64,000 nt of DNA from the NCBI GenBank assembly GCA_016169945.1, contig JADLSH010000245.1, positions 1-64,000 on the forward strand, given 5' to 3'. A program made the translations under genes and the position numbers. This stretch comes from Trachythela sp. YZ-2020 (taxonomy: Eukaryota > Cnidaria > Anthozoa > Malacalcyonacea > Clavulariidae). The first letter of the stretch is position 1; every line of letters starts with the position of its first letter. The notes under the pieces were generated by a model that worked only from the letters and a program-made list of their open reading frames with translations, was not told the origin of the DNA and ran no database searches. Positions 33,901 to 45,919 of this stretch are shown here, in pieces.

Positions 33901-36378
33901 GGCTTCAAAGGGATTTCCCCGAAAACGCAGCAGACAAAGCAGAAACAAAATTTGGTTTTCATATGTTGCGATAGAAACCAATTGAAGAAAAATACTTTGC
34001 CAATAACACTCTTCAAACTTGATATACTATTATTATTTAGAAAGTACTTTCAAATTTGAAAAGAATAAAAATGGGAGGTGACGACTCTCAATATCTACAT
34101 GATTGTGCTGGTGCCTTCAAAATCTAGAAAATCTGATGATTTTATCCATATGCCTGATATGCATTTAATATCGGTAGTAGATTGATAAACTCTTTTTATA
34201 AATTAAAGAATGTAGCTATAACAAAATATATAAGGGGGAACTAAGTTCTCCTTAGATTCTACGTACAAACAGAAGAATTACACTGTCGCAATTTTCTGCT
34301 AACTGACAACGGACAACTTCGGGTATAGCTATACATATAGTATAAATAATTTACCATGAATTAATATAACACAACAGAGTACAGAACACGTAACGTTACA
34401 AACCTTATCTTCAAGATTTTACATGGAAGGGTTGCGTCCCAAAAATGTCGATGGCACTTCAGTCTTATCTTCCTGAAAAGCAGCAAGAGAATGGATTGAT
34501 TAAAACCAATACAAGAATTTATAAATAGCAGATGCATCATGTGATTCATTAGCATTTGATCATGCAGTGATCACATGATATCCGGTGTTCGATAACACAA
34601 AAAATATACACTTTCATTTAAGTCTATCCGTATGGAGACCATTTGTTGATGCGATGCGCCGATGGGCGATGGACACATTTTGTTTGTTCAATATATATGA
34701 ACCTAACAAGGTTTTACTAACAGAATCTGCATGTAATGTAATATTGCATCACCCGAAAACGAATAAATTAAAACCAATGCGAAGGGACATTCCGTGGCTT
34801 CAAAGGGATTTCCCCGAAAACGCAGCAGACAAAGCAGAAACAAAATTTGGTTTTCATGTGTTGCGATAAAAACTAATTGAAGGAAAATACTTTGCCAATA
34901 ACACTCTTCAAACTTGATATACTATTATAATTTTGGAAAGTACTTTCAAATTTGAAAACAATAAATATGGGGAGGAGACAATTCCCATATCTATGCTATT
35001 GCCTTCAAAATCTAGAAAATCTGATGGATTTGTCCATATGCCTGATACGAATTTAATATCGGTAGTAGATTGATAAATTTTTATATATTAAGGATGTAGC
35101 TATAAATTTTCCCTACATTCTACAAACAGAAGACCACCTGTCGCAATTTTCTGCAACTTAAGCATGATACATGTATTCGGTGCATGATAAAACAAAATAT
35201 AGTTACACTTTGATTTAAGTCTATCCGTATAGAGACTATTTGTTGATGCGATGCGCCGATGGACAATTTTTGTTTGTTCAATATATATGTGCACAATAAG
35301 GAAACTTCATGTTTTTACTAACAGAATCTGCATGTACTGTAATAATGCATCACCCAAAACGAATAAATTAAAACCAATGCGAAGGGACATTCCATGGCTT
35401 CAAAGGATTTCCCCGAAAACGCAGCAGACAAAGCAGAAACAAAATTTGGTTTCATATGTTGCGATAGAAACTAATTTAAAGGAAAATAGCTTTGCCAATA
35501 ACACTCTTCAAACTTGATATACTATTATAATTTTAGAAAGTACTTTCAAATTTGAAAAGAATAAAAATGGGAGGTGACGACTCTCATATCTACATGATTG
35601 TGCTGGTGCTTTCAAAATCTAGAAAATTTGATGATTTTGTCCATATGCCTGATATGAATTTAATATCGGTAGTAGATTGATAAATTCCTCTTTCTATATA
35701 TTAATGTTATATAGCTATAACAAAATTAGGGAGAAATAAATTTTCCCTACATTCTACAAACAGAAGTCGCAATTTTCTGCTTAATTGAACAATGATATTC
35801 GGTGCCTGATAACACAAATAATATACACTTTGACTTAAATCTATACGTATTGAGACCAGTATTTGTTGATACGATAGATATATTTTGTTTGTGTTCAATA
35901 TATGTGCACACAATAAGGAAACTTCATGTTTTTAACAACAGCATCTGTTCTATTTATATTGCATCACCCGAAAACGAATAAATTATAACCAATGCGAAGG
36001 GACATTCCCTGCATGGCTTCAAAGGGATTTCCCCTAAAACGCACAAGATAAAGCAAAAACAAACTTTTCTTTTCATATGTTGCTAGTTCAATAATGAATA
36101 GCTTTGCCAATAACACTCTTTGAAACTTTGATAAACCATTATAATTTTAGCCGGAAAGTACTTTCAAAGAATAAAAATGAGAGGTAACAATCTTGCATGA
36201 TTGTGCTGGATGCTTTCAAAATCTAGAAAATCTGATGATTTTGTCCATATGCCTGATATGAATTTAATATCGGTAGTAGATTGGTAGTAGATTCTTTTTC
36301 TATATATTAAAGAATGTACATAGCTAAATAAAGGAGAACTAAGTTTTCCATGCATTCTACGTACAAAGAGAAGAATTA
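30920..36378 (+). repeat. ~620 bp tandem array with higher-order structure
   Basis: Eight recurrences of AACCAATGCGAAGGGA (near 30,967, 31,590, 32,911, 33,248, 33,879, 34,773, 35,372 and 35,989). Each is followed by GATTTCCCCGAAAACGCAGC-like sequence, GCCAATAACACTCTT, TTCAAAATCTAGAAAATCTG and GATATTCGGTGCCTGATAA. The basic spacing is about 600-630 bp, with a higher-order period near 2,285 bp (30,967 to 33,248). Two unit variants begin after TTTTTTATACACCCTGTATA. A short open frame ending in PENAADKAETKFGFH recurs in several units. No known gene or element is recognised. Confidence 0.85.
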
Positions 36379-36384
36379 AAAATA

Positions 36385-37925
36385 CCTTACAGACCGCCGT
36401 CAGAAAGTCATCGTCCTGGGCAAGATATCGCTACCAATCCCCGTTGTTCCTCAAAGTTCAATCCTTGGTCCTCTATTGTTTCTTATGTACGTGAATGACC
36501 TACATCAACAGCGGACAACTGCACCGTCTGTAGCACTGTTTTCTGATGATATTAAGTGTTATCGTGCCATAAGAACAGCAGAGGACGTTAAACATCTCCA
36601 ATGCGATTTCATAAAATCAACCTGTGGCGTCGAATATCGATCTGGCGTATGACCGTAAACCAGTCCAAATGTGGTGCTGTCACGGTGGCAAGAAATGTGA
36701 ATTCCGTGCAGTCATCCTATGACTTAATCAAAGACGATCATACCAACACTTCGCTTATCGGAAAACAGGCTGTGCAAAAAGATCTCGGCGTTTTGATCGC
36801 TGCGGATCTCAAATGGAGCCAGCAAGTTGCTGCCGTGTATGCGAAAACCAACAGAACGCTGGGGTTTGTAAGAAGATCTTCTATCAACATGCACGATCCC
36901 TGTATACGCGCTTCACTTTGTAAAACGTTAGTTCGAAGTCACTTCGCGTGCAGCTTACAAGTCTGGTCACCACAGTCTGTCTCGCTTATCTTTGATATCG
37001 AGAAAGTTCTACGGCGTGCAAAGAGATTTATCTTGTCCCTACAGTTTCGATCTAAAACATGTCAGGGGCGGAACATTAGAAAGTGATGGAGGGGGTGGGA
37101 TCGACTTGCCCGAATTTTTCTTTTTATTTCCTGCTTGTTTCCAAGTTATTGTATATTAGGAGATATAAAACATACCTTTAAACGAAGAGGTGGTGAGGCG
37201 TATGAGGCTGTAGGTGGGTCCTCTCTCAGACATTTTTTGAATTCTTGAGCCTCTGTGGCTTGATTTCTTGCATTTTTTAAAGTGACAGCTTTTTAATATA
37301 TTCCATCAAGACAGAATTTTTTACTTCTGCAGGAATTTTTTTTGCAAATTTGATCTTGCATGATTTTTTCCCTTTCATTTGTTTTTACCCCACCCCCCGC
37401 CCCCATCACTTTTCTAATGGCCGCCCCTTACAAAGACCGGCTGCTATTAACAGAGTTATATTTAATCTTTAATCTTTAATCAGATACTCCTAAATCAGTT
37501 TACACTATACTAGGAGATGCTTATATATACTTCTTTTGTGTTACTTATATTATATACTTAGGAGATGCTTATATTTACTTCCTTTGTGTTACTGGCATGA
37601 TTTGGATTTGATGTATTTTCTGGATTTGATGCATTTTTTTTAAAGCTATGAAGTCAAATGATCCCAATATTAGTGTAAAGTAAAGTAATCGTGTCACCAG
37701 GCGTAGTTCAAGTAGCAATATAACAATAAACGTTCCAAGAGTAAACACTTTTCAAAATAGCTTGTTCAATAGAACTCCTAGAACCTATAATTTCTTACCA
37801 CCACATATCCGCGAAGCTGACGTTACCATTGGCCAATTTAAATCATACTTGTTGAAATATTATCACGCAATGACTGAACTTATATATGACATTAATGTCC
37901 ACAAACGTTCAAAACTGTCTGTGTA
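36385..37925 (+). pseudogene. LINE reverse transcriptase remnant
   Basis: A 5'-truncated non-LTR retrotransposon ORF2. The first frame gives SSILGPLLFLMYVNDLHQQ followed by ALFSDDIKCYRA, the reverse transcriptase block with a degenerate F/Y-x-DD motif (FSDD). A shift near 36,600-36,650 leads to the thumb/connection region (CGAVTVAR, KDLGVLIAADLKWSQQV, SLQVWSP). A 364 bp MITE then interrupts it, and the C-terminal part resumes at 37,682 (NSLFNRTPRTYNFLPPHI) and stops at 37,924. The product would copy its own RNA at a nicked target. It is dead because of frameshifts and the insertion. The motif set fits the CR1/L2/Jockey group; the clade is not resolved. Confidence 0.8.
37064..37427. mobile_element. 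MITE inside LINE remnant
   Basis: Inverted ends GGGGCGGAACATTAGAAAGT and, from the right, GGGGCGGCCATTAGAAAAGT, each followed by GATGG and a G-rich run. The interior is T-rich and non-coding. It splits the LINE C-terminal region, so it inserted after the LINE. Confidence 0.75.
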
Positions 37926-38120
37926 AAATGTCACTCGTGTCGTCTGTTGTCCAGTTATGTAGACAAAATGTGTTTTAATTAATGTATATGTATATTTTAA
38001 GGGACCCTGAGAATGGTATTTTCGTGAGTCGTTAATTGCCAATATTTGTTCCCGTGAAATGTGAAATTACGGATTTTTGTGTCGTGAAACGTGATTTACA
38101 TACCTAGCCGCGATTGCAAG

Positions 38121-38240
38121 ACAGCAATAGCCAAAGTCGTATACGAAGGTTATCCACCGCCAGCGCTTATTGATATGCTGAAAGATCACTTTTAATATCT
38201 ATGACGGTGTCAATAACCTATTATCGTGTTTTACTATCAA
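38121..38240 (+). pseudogene. GPD1: third fragment of GPD last exon
   Basis: Reads TAIAKVVYEGYPPPALIDML and continues through the same stop and about 40 bases of the same 3' flank as the exons at 20,954 and 46,597. The first 13 bases of the exon and the splice acceptor are missing. It is a partial duplicate lying between the two large copies, on the same strand. The intact reading suggests a recent origin, but alone it cannot be expressed. Confidence 0.8.
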
Positions 38241-38736
38241 TCTGTTGATAAAAATATTGTTACTATTTAATGTATCACTGTCGTTGCCGTTTGTATTGAA
38301 CCCCCCCCCCTATTATTCGTTTTTAGAATTAAGGGGGGTAAATTTACCTTGTTGTTCACTTGTGAAAGAAACGCAGTTTTTAATGATAGACAACTAGCAA
38401 TCCATGAATGTTTTATGGACGTTTTCCCTCTACTGTTGAGCCTAAGCTCAGTAATCTTCTACTTAGAACGCATACAATACGTTGAGATAATTTTGAAATT
38501 TAAGATCCCAACCTGCCTACTAATTCCTAAAGATCATTCTATTCACTCCTTTAAGAACCAATGAGCACTTTTGTTTTAATCATAATATACAGGAAGACGT
38601 AACCATAAATATATGTGAAAAGATAGGCCATGGTACTTTGCTAGGCCATGGTACTTTTAATTACTGTAATCAGTTGTAATCATATTAGCATTTTAAATAT
38701 AAATTATTCATTAATTCCAGTATAATCCTTACACTT
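38241..38736. other. no gene seen
   Basis: Mostly AT-rich sequence. ACCCCCCCCCCTATTATTCG (38,299) and AATTAAGGGGGGTAAAT (38,328) form a short inverted C/G-run pair that may be MITE ends. GGCCATGGTACTTT is repeated at 38,627 and 38,643. Confidence 0.4.
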
Positions 38737-39202
38737 CGAGGGTCGAGGGTCAGAGGTCGAGGGTCGAGGGTGGAATGTCGAGTCAAGTTAAATTAATGAT
38801 ACTAAATTTAGATTTTATAATTGTTGTTAAATTGACAAGGCCGCGGTCGTAACTATTTTTGAACTATTTTCATAACTATTTTCATAACTATTTTCATAAC
38901 TATTTTTAATTATGACCACGGCCTTGTCAATTTACAACAATTATAAAATCTAAAGTTAGTATCATTAATTTAACTTACTAATCAATATTTCGTGTTAATA
39001 TTTACGAAAAGAAGTTCTGTAAATTGACAAAAGTATAGTTTTTAAAAGTTTTACACCATTCAGCGTTCTACTCAAATTCAACAGTACCAATGAAATCAAT
39101 TTTCGACCTCGACTTTCGACCCTCGACCTCGACATTCGACCCTCGATATGCGACCTCGACCTTCCACACTCGACCTCTGACCATCGACAAAAACCCAGAC
39201 TC
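38737..39202. mobile_element. palindromic GTCGAGG element, copy 2
   Basis: Two arms of minisatellite (GGTCGAGGGTCGAG type) and shared interior meet at a centre with repeated TTTTCATAACTA. Flanked by TTACACTT at 38,729-38,736 and 39,203-39,210. The left end lacks the GAGTTTGGGTTTTGGT terminus seen in copy 3 and part of the left interior, so it is internally shortened. Confidence 0.8.
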
Positions 39203-40324
39203 TTACACTTTTTTGTAGTAAGGTCTATTTATTATTATACACTGATGCACGAAGTAATTTAAAATAGCCATATGTTAGTCGTGCGACATAGCTTAATGGA
39301 CAAGATGATTATCAGAAAGCTTATTCGGTATAATCCCTCCTTGAACTCACTATTTTATAAAATTATAAACATCAAACAAGTACACAATATGAAAACAACT
39401 GAGTGCATCCCAAAATTGAGGGCCTTACATCCAAATATAATTTGAGTTCATTGGTCAAAAGCAACGAGTATCTAACTATAGTTACACCCGGATTCTTGAT
39501 TTAAGTGCATAATTAGTTTCCAGAATTCAGTGTACAAGTTCTTCAGCAAATGACTATTATTTTTCAACGCATTGTCCTCAGCACAAGAATTTTGTGATTA
39601 AGATTTTTGGTTAAATATTTAGCTTTCTGCAAAGTTCACGATTAAATATTGCCTATACGGGCATCCCATGACATCGTCAATGTAAGGGACTGCGCAACAA
39701 CGACGAAAAGCTTGCTACGCGAAAGAATGCGGAAATAGGAAAACATTAATTGAAGAAAGAGAAAAACCATGGGAGAAATTAATATGAAGGTGTCTGATAT
39801 TTCGTTGCCTGAAATGCAAAATGAACAATATGAACTAGTACGTTTCTGTACGTCAGAATGGCATCGTAGAAACTCCAGATTTCAAAATTTTCCGGGGCAA
39901 CATGACCCTTGGCCTCCACAGAGTTTGTCTAGCCCCCGCATCCAAATCAATCTCCCGCCGCCTATGACATGCCAGATTATCAACGTACACTACACTATAG
40001 AGTAGATATCGGATGCATGAGCTTTATCAAAATGACTTATAATTAACCAAAATTTAGCAAGTGAAACGTTAAACATATAGTAATTTCACTTTTTGCTGAA
40101 ACCGGTTTGAATTTGTAAAACCATAGTACGTATATATTTGCCTTTAATCGTTTTTTCTTTAATAACATATAGTCATGCAGGTTGTTCCTACGCAATAAAA
40201 AAATAGCAATAACAATCAACACCGGTAACGGTAGGATTGGCGGCATCCAGAAAACAGTGGCTACGATATACCGCAGTCGTGAACGTATTTTCTAACAGGT
40301 TAACCGTACGCTATACCGCTTGCT
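39203..40324. other. spacer; one unrecognised open frame
   Basis: An ATG frame of 78 codons at 39,769-40,005 (+) starts MGEINMKVSDISLPEMQ and ends in a proline-rich, polar tail. It has no domain I recognise and no visible splice context; coding is possible but unsupported. A weak tRNA-like A-box (TAGCTTAATGG) is at about 39,290. Otherwise nothing is seen. Confidence 0.3.
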
Positions 40325-40837
40325 GAGTTTGGGTTTTGGTCGAGGGTCGAGGGTGGAAGGTCGAGGGTGGGAGGTCGAGGGTCGAAAGTCGAGGTCGAAT
40401 GTCGAGGGTCGAAAGTCGAGGTCGGCTTTCTATACTTTTGTCAATTTACAGAACTTCTTTTCGTAAATATTAACACGAAATATTGATCAGTAAGTTAAAT
40501 TAATTATACTAAATTAAGATTTTATAGTTGTTAAATTGACAAGGCCGCGGTCATAACTATTTTTGAACTAGTTTCTGATAACTATTTTTAGTTATGACCG
40601 CGGCCGTGTCAATTTAACAACAACTATAAAATCTAAATTTAATATCATTAATTTAACTTACTGATCAATATTTCGTGTTAATATTTACGAAAATAAGTTC
40701 TGTAAATTGACAAAAGTATAGTTTTTAAAAGTTTTTACACCATTGAAATCAATTTTTCGACCCTCGACATTCGACCCTCGACCTTCCACCCTCGACCTCG
40801 ACCTTCCACCCTCGACCCTCAACCAAAACCCAAACTC
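40325..40837. mobile_element. palindromic Mutator-like MITE, copy 3
   Basis: The best-preserved copy: 513 bp, ends GAGTTTGGGTTTTGGTCGAG, arms of about 240 bp meeting at a short centre around TTTTTGAACTAGTTTCTG. Flanked by a perfect 9 bp duplication CCGCTTGCT (40,316-40,324 and 40,838-40,846). A 9 bp duplication with long inverted repeats points to a Mutator-like origin. No coding sequence. Confidence 0.85.
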
Positions 40838-41600
40838 CCGCTTGCTGCATGTTATTTTAATTTATGTTATAGTTATTTTCCGATATGGCATGAGTATTAT
40901 TGCAATTCTATATCAAACTAAAACAGGAAAAGGTGGTAATGTTGAGAGCTATTCCCATGCATCCACAAGTGTATTCTCTGGTGAGAGCGTACTGTCAAGT
41001 CCATGAAGGCAAAATCTAAAAATATATTGCATAATGAACTTCCAGAAACTTACAGTATATTACAGGAAGTATATGAAAACAGACCATATTCGTTCCTTAC
41101 CTTCTCACACATGTACGTTGCATGCAAGTTGTCATGTCTAATCGCAGATTGTAAGTCGTAAAGTGTATTCAGTTGTCTAAGAAGACTGATAAGACAAGAG
41201 ATGCACTTAATTATGACATACAGCATGCAATAGAGCTGCACTAATCTCGCCGTCGGCTTCAGCAAAAGTGAACTTTGCTTTTATTTCGTTGGCATATCGC
41301 AGTTGTTAATGTTTAATCTCTAAAGACTATAGAAAAAGCAAGAACAGACCTACCGTCGATATACTTTAGCATTTTATCGCACACTGTACAAAGTTTAATA
41401 GGTTGTTGCCTGTTTGGATTACAGATGAATATACGTCTAACGATTACGCATGCAAGGTTAACTCCTATAAATACCAAGCACTATTTGATATTTTTGTGCG
41501 TTTAGAGACGTTTTAGGTACGTTACTGTACAACAAAAGCATGGGACATTTGGAGCACTATTAGTGCACGTTGCATGCAATTGTACTTTCATCTCCGGACT
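40838..41600. other. no gene seen
   Basis: AT-rich sequence with several short open frames lacking recognisable features. I found no repeats shared with the rest of the window apart from the 9 bp target duplication at its start. Confidence 0.4.
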
Positions 41601-41602
41601 CT

Positions 41603-41770
41603 AGCCTGCGTGGCAGGCGTTCTATTGCGGGAGAGGGAGTTTTGTTTTGGGAGCGGGTTTTGTTTAGAGCGCGCGCTTTTTTTGACAGCGCGCGAGGTGA
41701 GAAGAAAATAGAGGTGGGGGGGGGGACGTAAAGAGAAATTTGAGCGGAGAGGCGAAATGAACGCCTGCCA
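41603..41770. mobile_element. short GC-rich MITE
   Basis: Ends AGCCTGCGTGGCAGGCGTTC and GAACGCCTGCCAAGATC (TGGCAGGCGTTC inverted). The interior has G-rich runs and a GCGCGC inverted pair (AGCGCGCGCTTTTTTTGACAGCGCGCG). No coding capacity. Confidence 0.65.
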
Positions 41771-41814
41771 AGATCCTTTTCAGAGTTTGACTACTAGTCG
41801 CGTGTCGCCGGTTT

Positions 41815-41945
41815 TAAGTCGCGGGTAAAAGGACGCGGGTAAAATGACGCGGGTAAAAGGACGCGGGTAAAAGGACGCGGGTAAAAGGACGCGGGTAAAA
41901 GGACGCGGGTAAAAGGACGCGGGTAAAAGGACGCGTATCGCGATT
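41815..41945 (+). repeat. 14 bp minisatellite
   Basis: Eight to nine copies of GGACGCGGGTAAAA, with edge variants TCGCGGGTAAAA and AAGGTCGCGGGTCG. Open frames on the minus strand here (reading PRPFTRVLLPASFY) are repeat translations. Confidence 0.9.
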
Positions 41946-42169
41946 AAAAGGTCGCGGGTCGTAAAAAACTTCAAAATGTATTTTCTTAAAAAGTGTGAAA
42001 AAAATCATTTTATTAGTTATTTATTAGTATTATTTCGAAGCGAGTATTATTACAACGCTTCGTTAATACTAACATCTAGTTTTGTAATACAAATTATACA
42101 AAATATTCCATACAATTTATTTCCGCGAAGATGGTTTCAGTCTTCCTGGAATGAAGAAGTGAACTTTAT

Positions 42170-43065
42170 TTAGTCACGGTGGACTCATCAGGATTTACAA
42201 AGGAATACAAGATTACTAAGTTACAGAAGTTACACAATACTAATAAAACTTACAAACATAAAATATACCTGGTTTCCATGAGTGCCGTGATATATACAAT
42301 TAAAAATTTTAAATTATCGAATAAGGTTGCTGTAGTACATCTTAAATTGGGATAAGGTATTAGCCTGCCCCATCTCAGTTGGGAGGGAGTTCCATAGTAC
42401 CGCTCCACTCTAACTGAAACTATTTTTCAGGTAATTGGTGTGAGGATGCGGCAGAGCTAATTTGTCACTGGTGTCTCTCAACGTATAATTCGTAATGCTA
42501 CTGCGATCAGTAAACATCTGTGCGAGATAATCTGGCGCTAAGCCATTTAAAGATTTATACACCATGGTAGCCTTGGCAATTTTGCGCTGAGATTTCAGAT
42601 CTTTCCATCCAAGTTTTTCCAGTAGATAATCGACACTTGTTTCACAACTAGCTGAAGTTAACACCCTGGCAGCACGATTTTGAAGTTTTTGTAATCTATC
42701 CGCCAGGGTACTACCACAGCTATCCCAGACTACGGAACAATAGTCGAAATAAGGTTGAACCAGACTATTGAATATCATTTGCAATGTAAAGGAATTAACA
42801 AATGGCTTTACTCGCTTTAGAGCACCTATGCTGGAGGCAACTTTTTTTACACAGTTTATCAATGCGAACATTCCAGGACAAGTTCTCGTCAATATGCATA
42901 CCAAGTGATTTTGTATGAGATACTTGTTTAACTGGAATGTTATTATGCCATCTCAAGAAGGCATCGAATTAAAAGTATTGATTCTTTGACGAGAGCCAAT
43001 TAATATGAATTCTGTTTTAGTCTGGTTTAGAGTAAGTCTATTCGCTGTCAACCATTCACTGACAC
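42170..43065 (-). pseudogene. LINE C-terminal remnant
   Basis: The 3' part of a non-LTR retrotransposon ORF2 on the minus strand. It starts at about 43,060 with WLTANRLTLNQTKTEFILIG (end of the reverse transcriptase palm), breaks frame near 42,960 and 42,905, and continues as an open frame to 42,410 (SLVQPYFDYCSVVWDSC, NRAARVLTSASCETS, LNGLAPDYLAQMF). After a stop the typical tail AVLWNSLPTEMGQANTLSQF is still readable. It is truncated at the 5' end and dead. It looks distinct from the LINEs at 36.4 and 51.5 kb, nearer to L2/CR1-type sequences, judged by motif only. Confidence 0.8.
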
Positions 43066-43339
43066 TAACAATTCATCCTCTCGATGGCACCATTCATCCT
43101 CTCGGCATTAATGAGCGCCTCTCTTACATTTAACTCCTATCTGTTTATGTCTGCCATCAGCAGATACTCTACATCTCACCTTATCTAATATTTCGTTCCT
43201 TGTTTTCTGTCTTTCTTGCTTTGTTATCTTTGTTCGCTGCTCCTTATATGCTAACATATTTTGTGATGTGATTTCCATATTTTGTTTATAGTTTGTTTTG
43301 ATTAAATCTATCTGATTGGTTTATTTTTTATCACGTGAT

Positions 43340-43450
43340 TGCTTTTGTATTCACTATAAAAGCACATGTTTTTCCCCCGACCCATTCTACTAACTTCCAG
43401 ACGAAGAGCCTTCGCTCGAAACGTCGAAGTTATCATTGTATTTTTCAGGT
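43340..43450 (+). promoter_or_regulatory. TATA-like box and hammerhead-like motif
   Basis: ACTATAAAAGCACATG at about 43,355 looks like a TATA promoter. It is followed at 43,393-43,430 by ACTTC, CAGACGA, GAGC-CTTC-GCTC, GAAAC, GTC, GAAGT. This order matches stem I, core, stem II, core and cleavage site of small type I hammerhead ribozymes known from Penelope-like retroelements. One core base differs (CAGACGA for CTGANGA) and helix III is a single pair at most, so self-cleavage is doubtful. Confidence 0.4.
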
Positions 43451-44068
43451 AGTTTTACACAACAGTCAACCGCCGTATTAACTTTTTAGGAGGTATAGAC
43501 GTTACAGAAGTCTTACAGTCTTGGAGCACGTCCCTCATGGAGATCGCCCTATGAAAAGACGAGGCCTTGTTGTTGAAGCCAAATTTTTAATATCTGGGAT
43601 ATGGTATTTGTGAAATACAACCTGTATACGGATGTATTCACAGTAATAAATTTCAACCACATATTAATTTCAACGACATAAAATTTCAAACACATGCGAG
43701 GGTGATACCTGACCCGTAGATGTGACGATGAAAAGAGAATCTACATGCTGCCCTGAATACACTTATGATGGACGTTTTTTGGGATGCGAAGGAGATCCCG
43801 CACCTTAGCTATCTGTTCACAGCTGGATAATGATGTTGTCTTTTCCTAGCTATATCATATCTGCAAGACGTTTGTAAAACGTTGTTGCTTCTCTTCCCAT
43901 GCTACAAGAGGAGTGAATATACGCCACGTTCCACGTCCCTAATTCGTTGTCCGTATTCTCGCTTCTTAGCTTGTTCGTGTCTTCTGTATGATATTGTTTT
44001 TTACATGACGTTCATCGTCATACGTTCTTGTAGAATGTGGAAAACTCTCACGTGTCATATGAATGGTA
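43451..44068. other. no gene seen
   Basis: Sequence upstream of duplication copy B. Short frames only; the 68-codon frame at 43,882 has no recognisable content. Confidence 0.4.
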
Positions 44069-44431
44069 GAGTTATAGCAAGCACATAAACACTATTACTG
44101 ATGTCACCGAAGTGTTCAAACCTCGAAACATCCGTACGACTGCTACGCCCAAAAGCATTCGTTGCCCCTCCCACAAACATGCAGAAATTGTCACACGTTT
44201 CATTTCTATTTATAAATCCGAAGTCATTAAAGCTTTTAATGTCTTACTCGCGTATGAATATTTTTGTATATTTTGATGCTTCTTTTTGTATATTCTGATA
44301 GCTTTTACTCTTCCAAATCTTCTAGAGAGCATTTTGAAACAGTATTATACTATGACAAACTCGTATAATGCAACGAACACTTCGCCCTCAGCAAGAAAAA
44401 CAGTAAAGTTTTAAAATCAAAACATGCATGT

Positions 44432-44680
44432 TTATGGGCCGAGGTGTAACGATTTAAGGGCGTTGTGATCGTGTGATTTTCGGAACTTGTTAACATTTCG
44501 ATGACATCCGTAGTAGCTGTTGGTCTCTTCGTATTTTTCTTCGTAGCTTCCTTCGGCATTATCTTTGTTTATTTCGATTTCTAAGCTGTTGTTATGTGGA
44601 TGATCGTGATTAAATATTGACCGTATAAGCAATGTTTGTCTCTTCGTTCTTGCTACTAGGACTACTCTCTAACGAGTGGT
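44432..44680 (-). other. open frame of uncertain status
   Basis: A minus-strand frame containing RSIFNHDHPHNNSLEIEINK and GSYEEKYEETNSYYGCH, open for about 80 codons and ending at 44,432. In copy A the matching stretch (18,740-18,960) begins the same but an insertion brings a stop. The composition is plausible for protein, but I recognise no domain; it may be an exon or chance. Confidence 0.25.
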
Positions 44681-45635
44681 AAACTTGCATGGCAACCTCT
44701 TAAACTCTGTAATTGGTCTCTTGTGTGATGCAACAACAGCTCCTTGGGAATGGAATCATTAACACCTACTGTAACATATTTCTATCTTGAAGTCGCCCTA
44801 TATATGTATACATAGTTATATACAGCATCGGCGGTCTTAGACCGGTAATCGAAATTCTGCCCAAAATATCTTGCGAACAAAGCAGTGGGGGGGGCGGTAA
44901 CCCGGGAGAATAAGGGCGGGAGATGGGCGGGAAGCGGGAGGAGACGGAGCGGGATGCGGGAGTCATGCGAGGGCGGGAGGCGGGAGAAGAGTCCCTCTTT
45001 AAGCAAACTATCAAAAATCAGAACCAAACAATGTTGACTATTCACTATTTTAACTGGCATTAAACTTTATCGTCAGTCATGACAGTCATCGGAGGCATTT
45101 TTTAGTTCTTTTTAATGTCTATAAATGGCATTCGACTTACATCCGCAGGTGGTTGGAGTTCTGTCGGCGTGTTTCCACATTCAAGGAAATTTCCTTTTTT
45201 AAGGATATTTTGACCGAAAAAAGGAGTTTCAAGGAGGGAAAAAGGACGAAAAAAGGAATCAAGGAAATCTAAGGAATTTTTGAGTAACTGAATTGTACTG
45301 AATTGTTTTGAAGATTCTTTGTATAAAAAACTCTTTTGCAGCCTATGAGCAAGTCAGTAGGATCTACAATGACTACAATGAACAATTAACTTGCCACAAA
45401 GTTTCGGCGTATTGGCTGTTAAACCGAAACTCGATCCAAGTCATGAGCAACATTAGATAGGACGGCTTAATATAGCAACATAGCCAAGTTAGTAGAAAAA
45501 GGGCGGGAGGCGGGAGACAATTCGCAAAAAGGTGCGGGAGGCAGAAGAGGAGGTACGGGAGGCGGGAGATGTTGACCCCCCTGCCCCCACACACACAAAG
45601 CAAGTTTCCAGAATTCACAAGGTGTTCTGATTCGG

Positions 45636-45792
45636 TAGCTGACGATAGATGACACTGGATGACAGTAGATGACACTAGGTGACACTAGGTGACAGTAGAT
45701 GACACTGCAAGATGACAGTAGATGACACTAGATGATGATAGATAACAGTAGATAACACTATATGACAGTAGATAACGGTAGATGACGGTACA
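45636..45792 (+). repeat. 10 bp minisatellite, copy B
   Basis: Same GATGACAGTA/GATGACACTA decamers as 19,950-20,097, with a slightly different unit order and number. Confidence 0.8.
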
Positions 45793-45919
45793 TATAGGAA
45801 TATATAGGGTGTATGTCTCATATTGGCTTATGTATGCGATCATAAATTAAAGCAATTCGTAATGTCCGTTGCAAAAACATTCGAGCCTTCTAATTGTTTA
45901 TTCATGTGCATTTGTCTAG

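Noticed and set aside
39283..39355. tRNA-like sequence with TAGCTTAATGG
   Set aside because: The B box is missing and no cloverleaf can be drawn; probably chance.
41780..42008. Minus-strand frames reading PRPFTRVLLPASFY repeatedly
   Set aside because: By-product of the 14 bp minisatellite in two frames.
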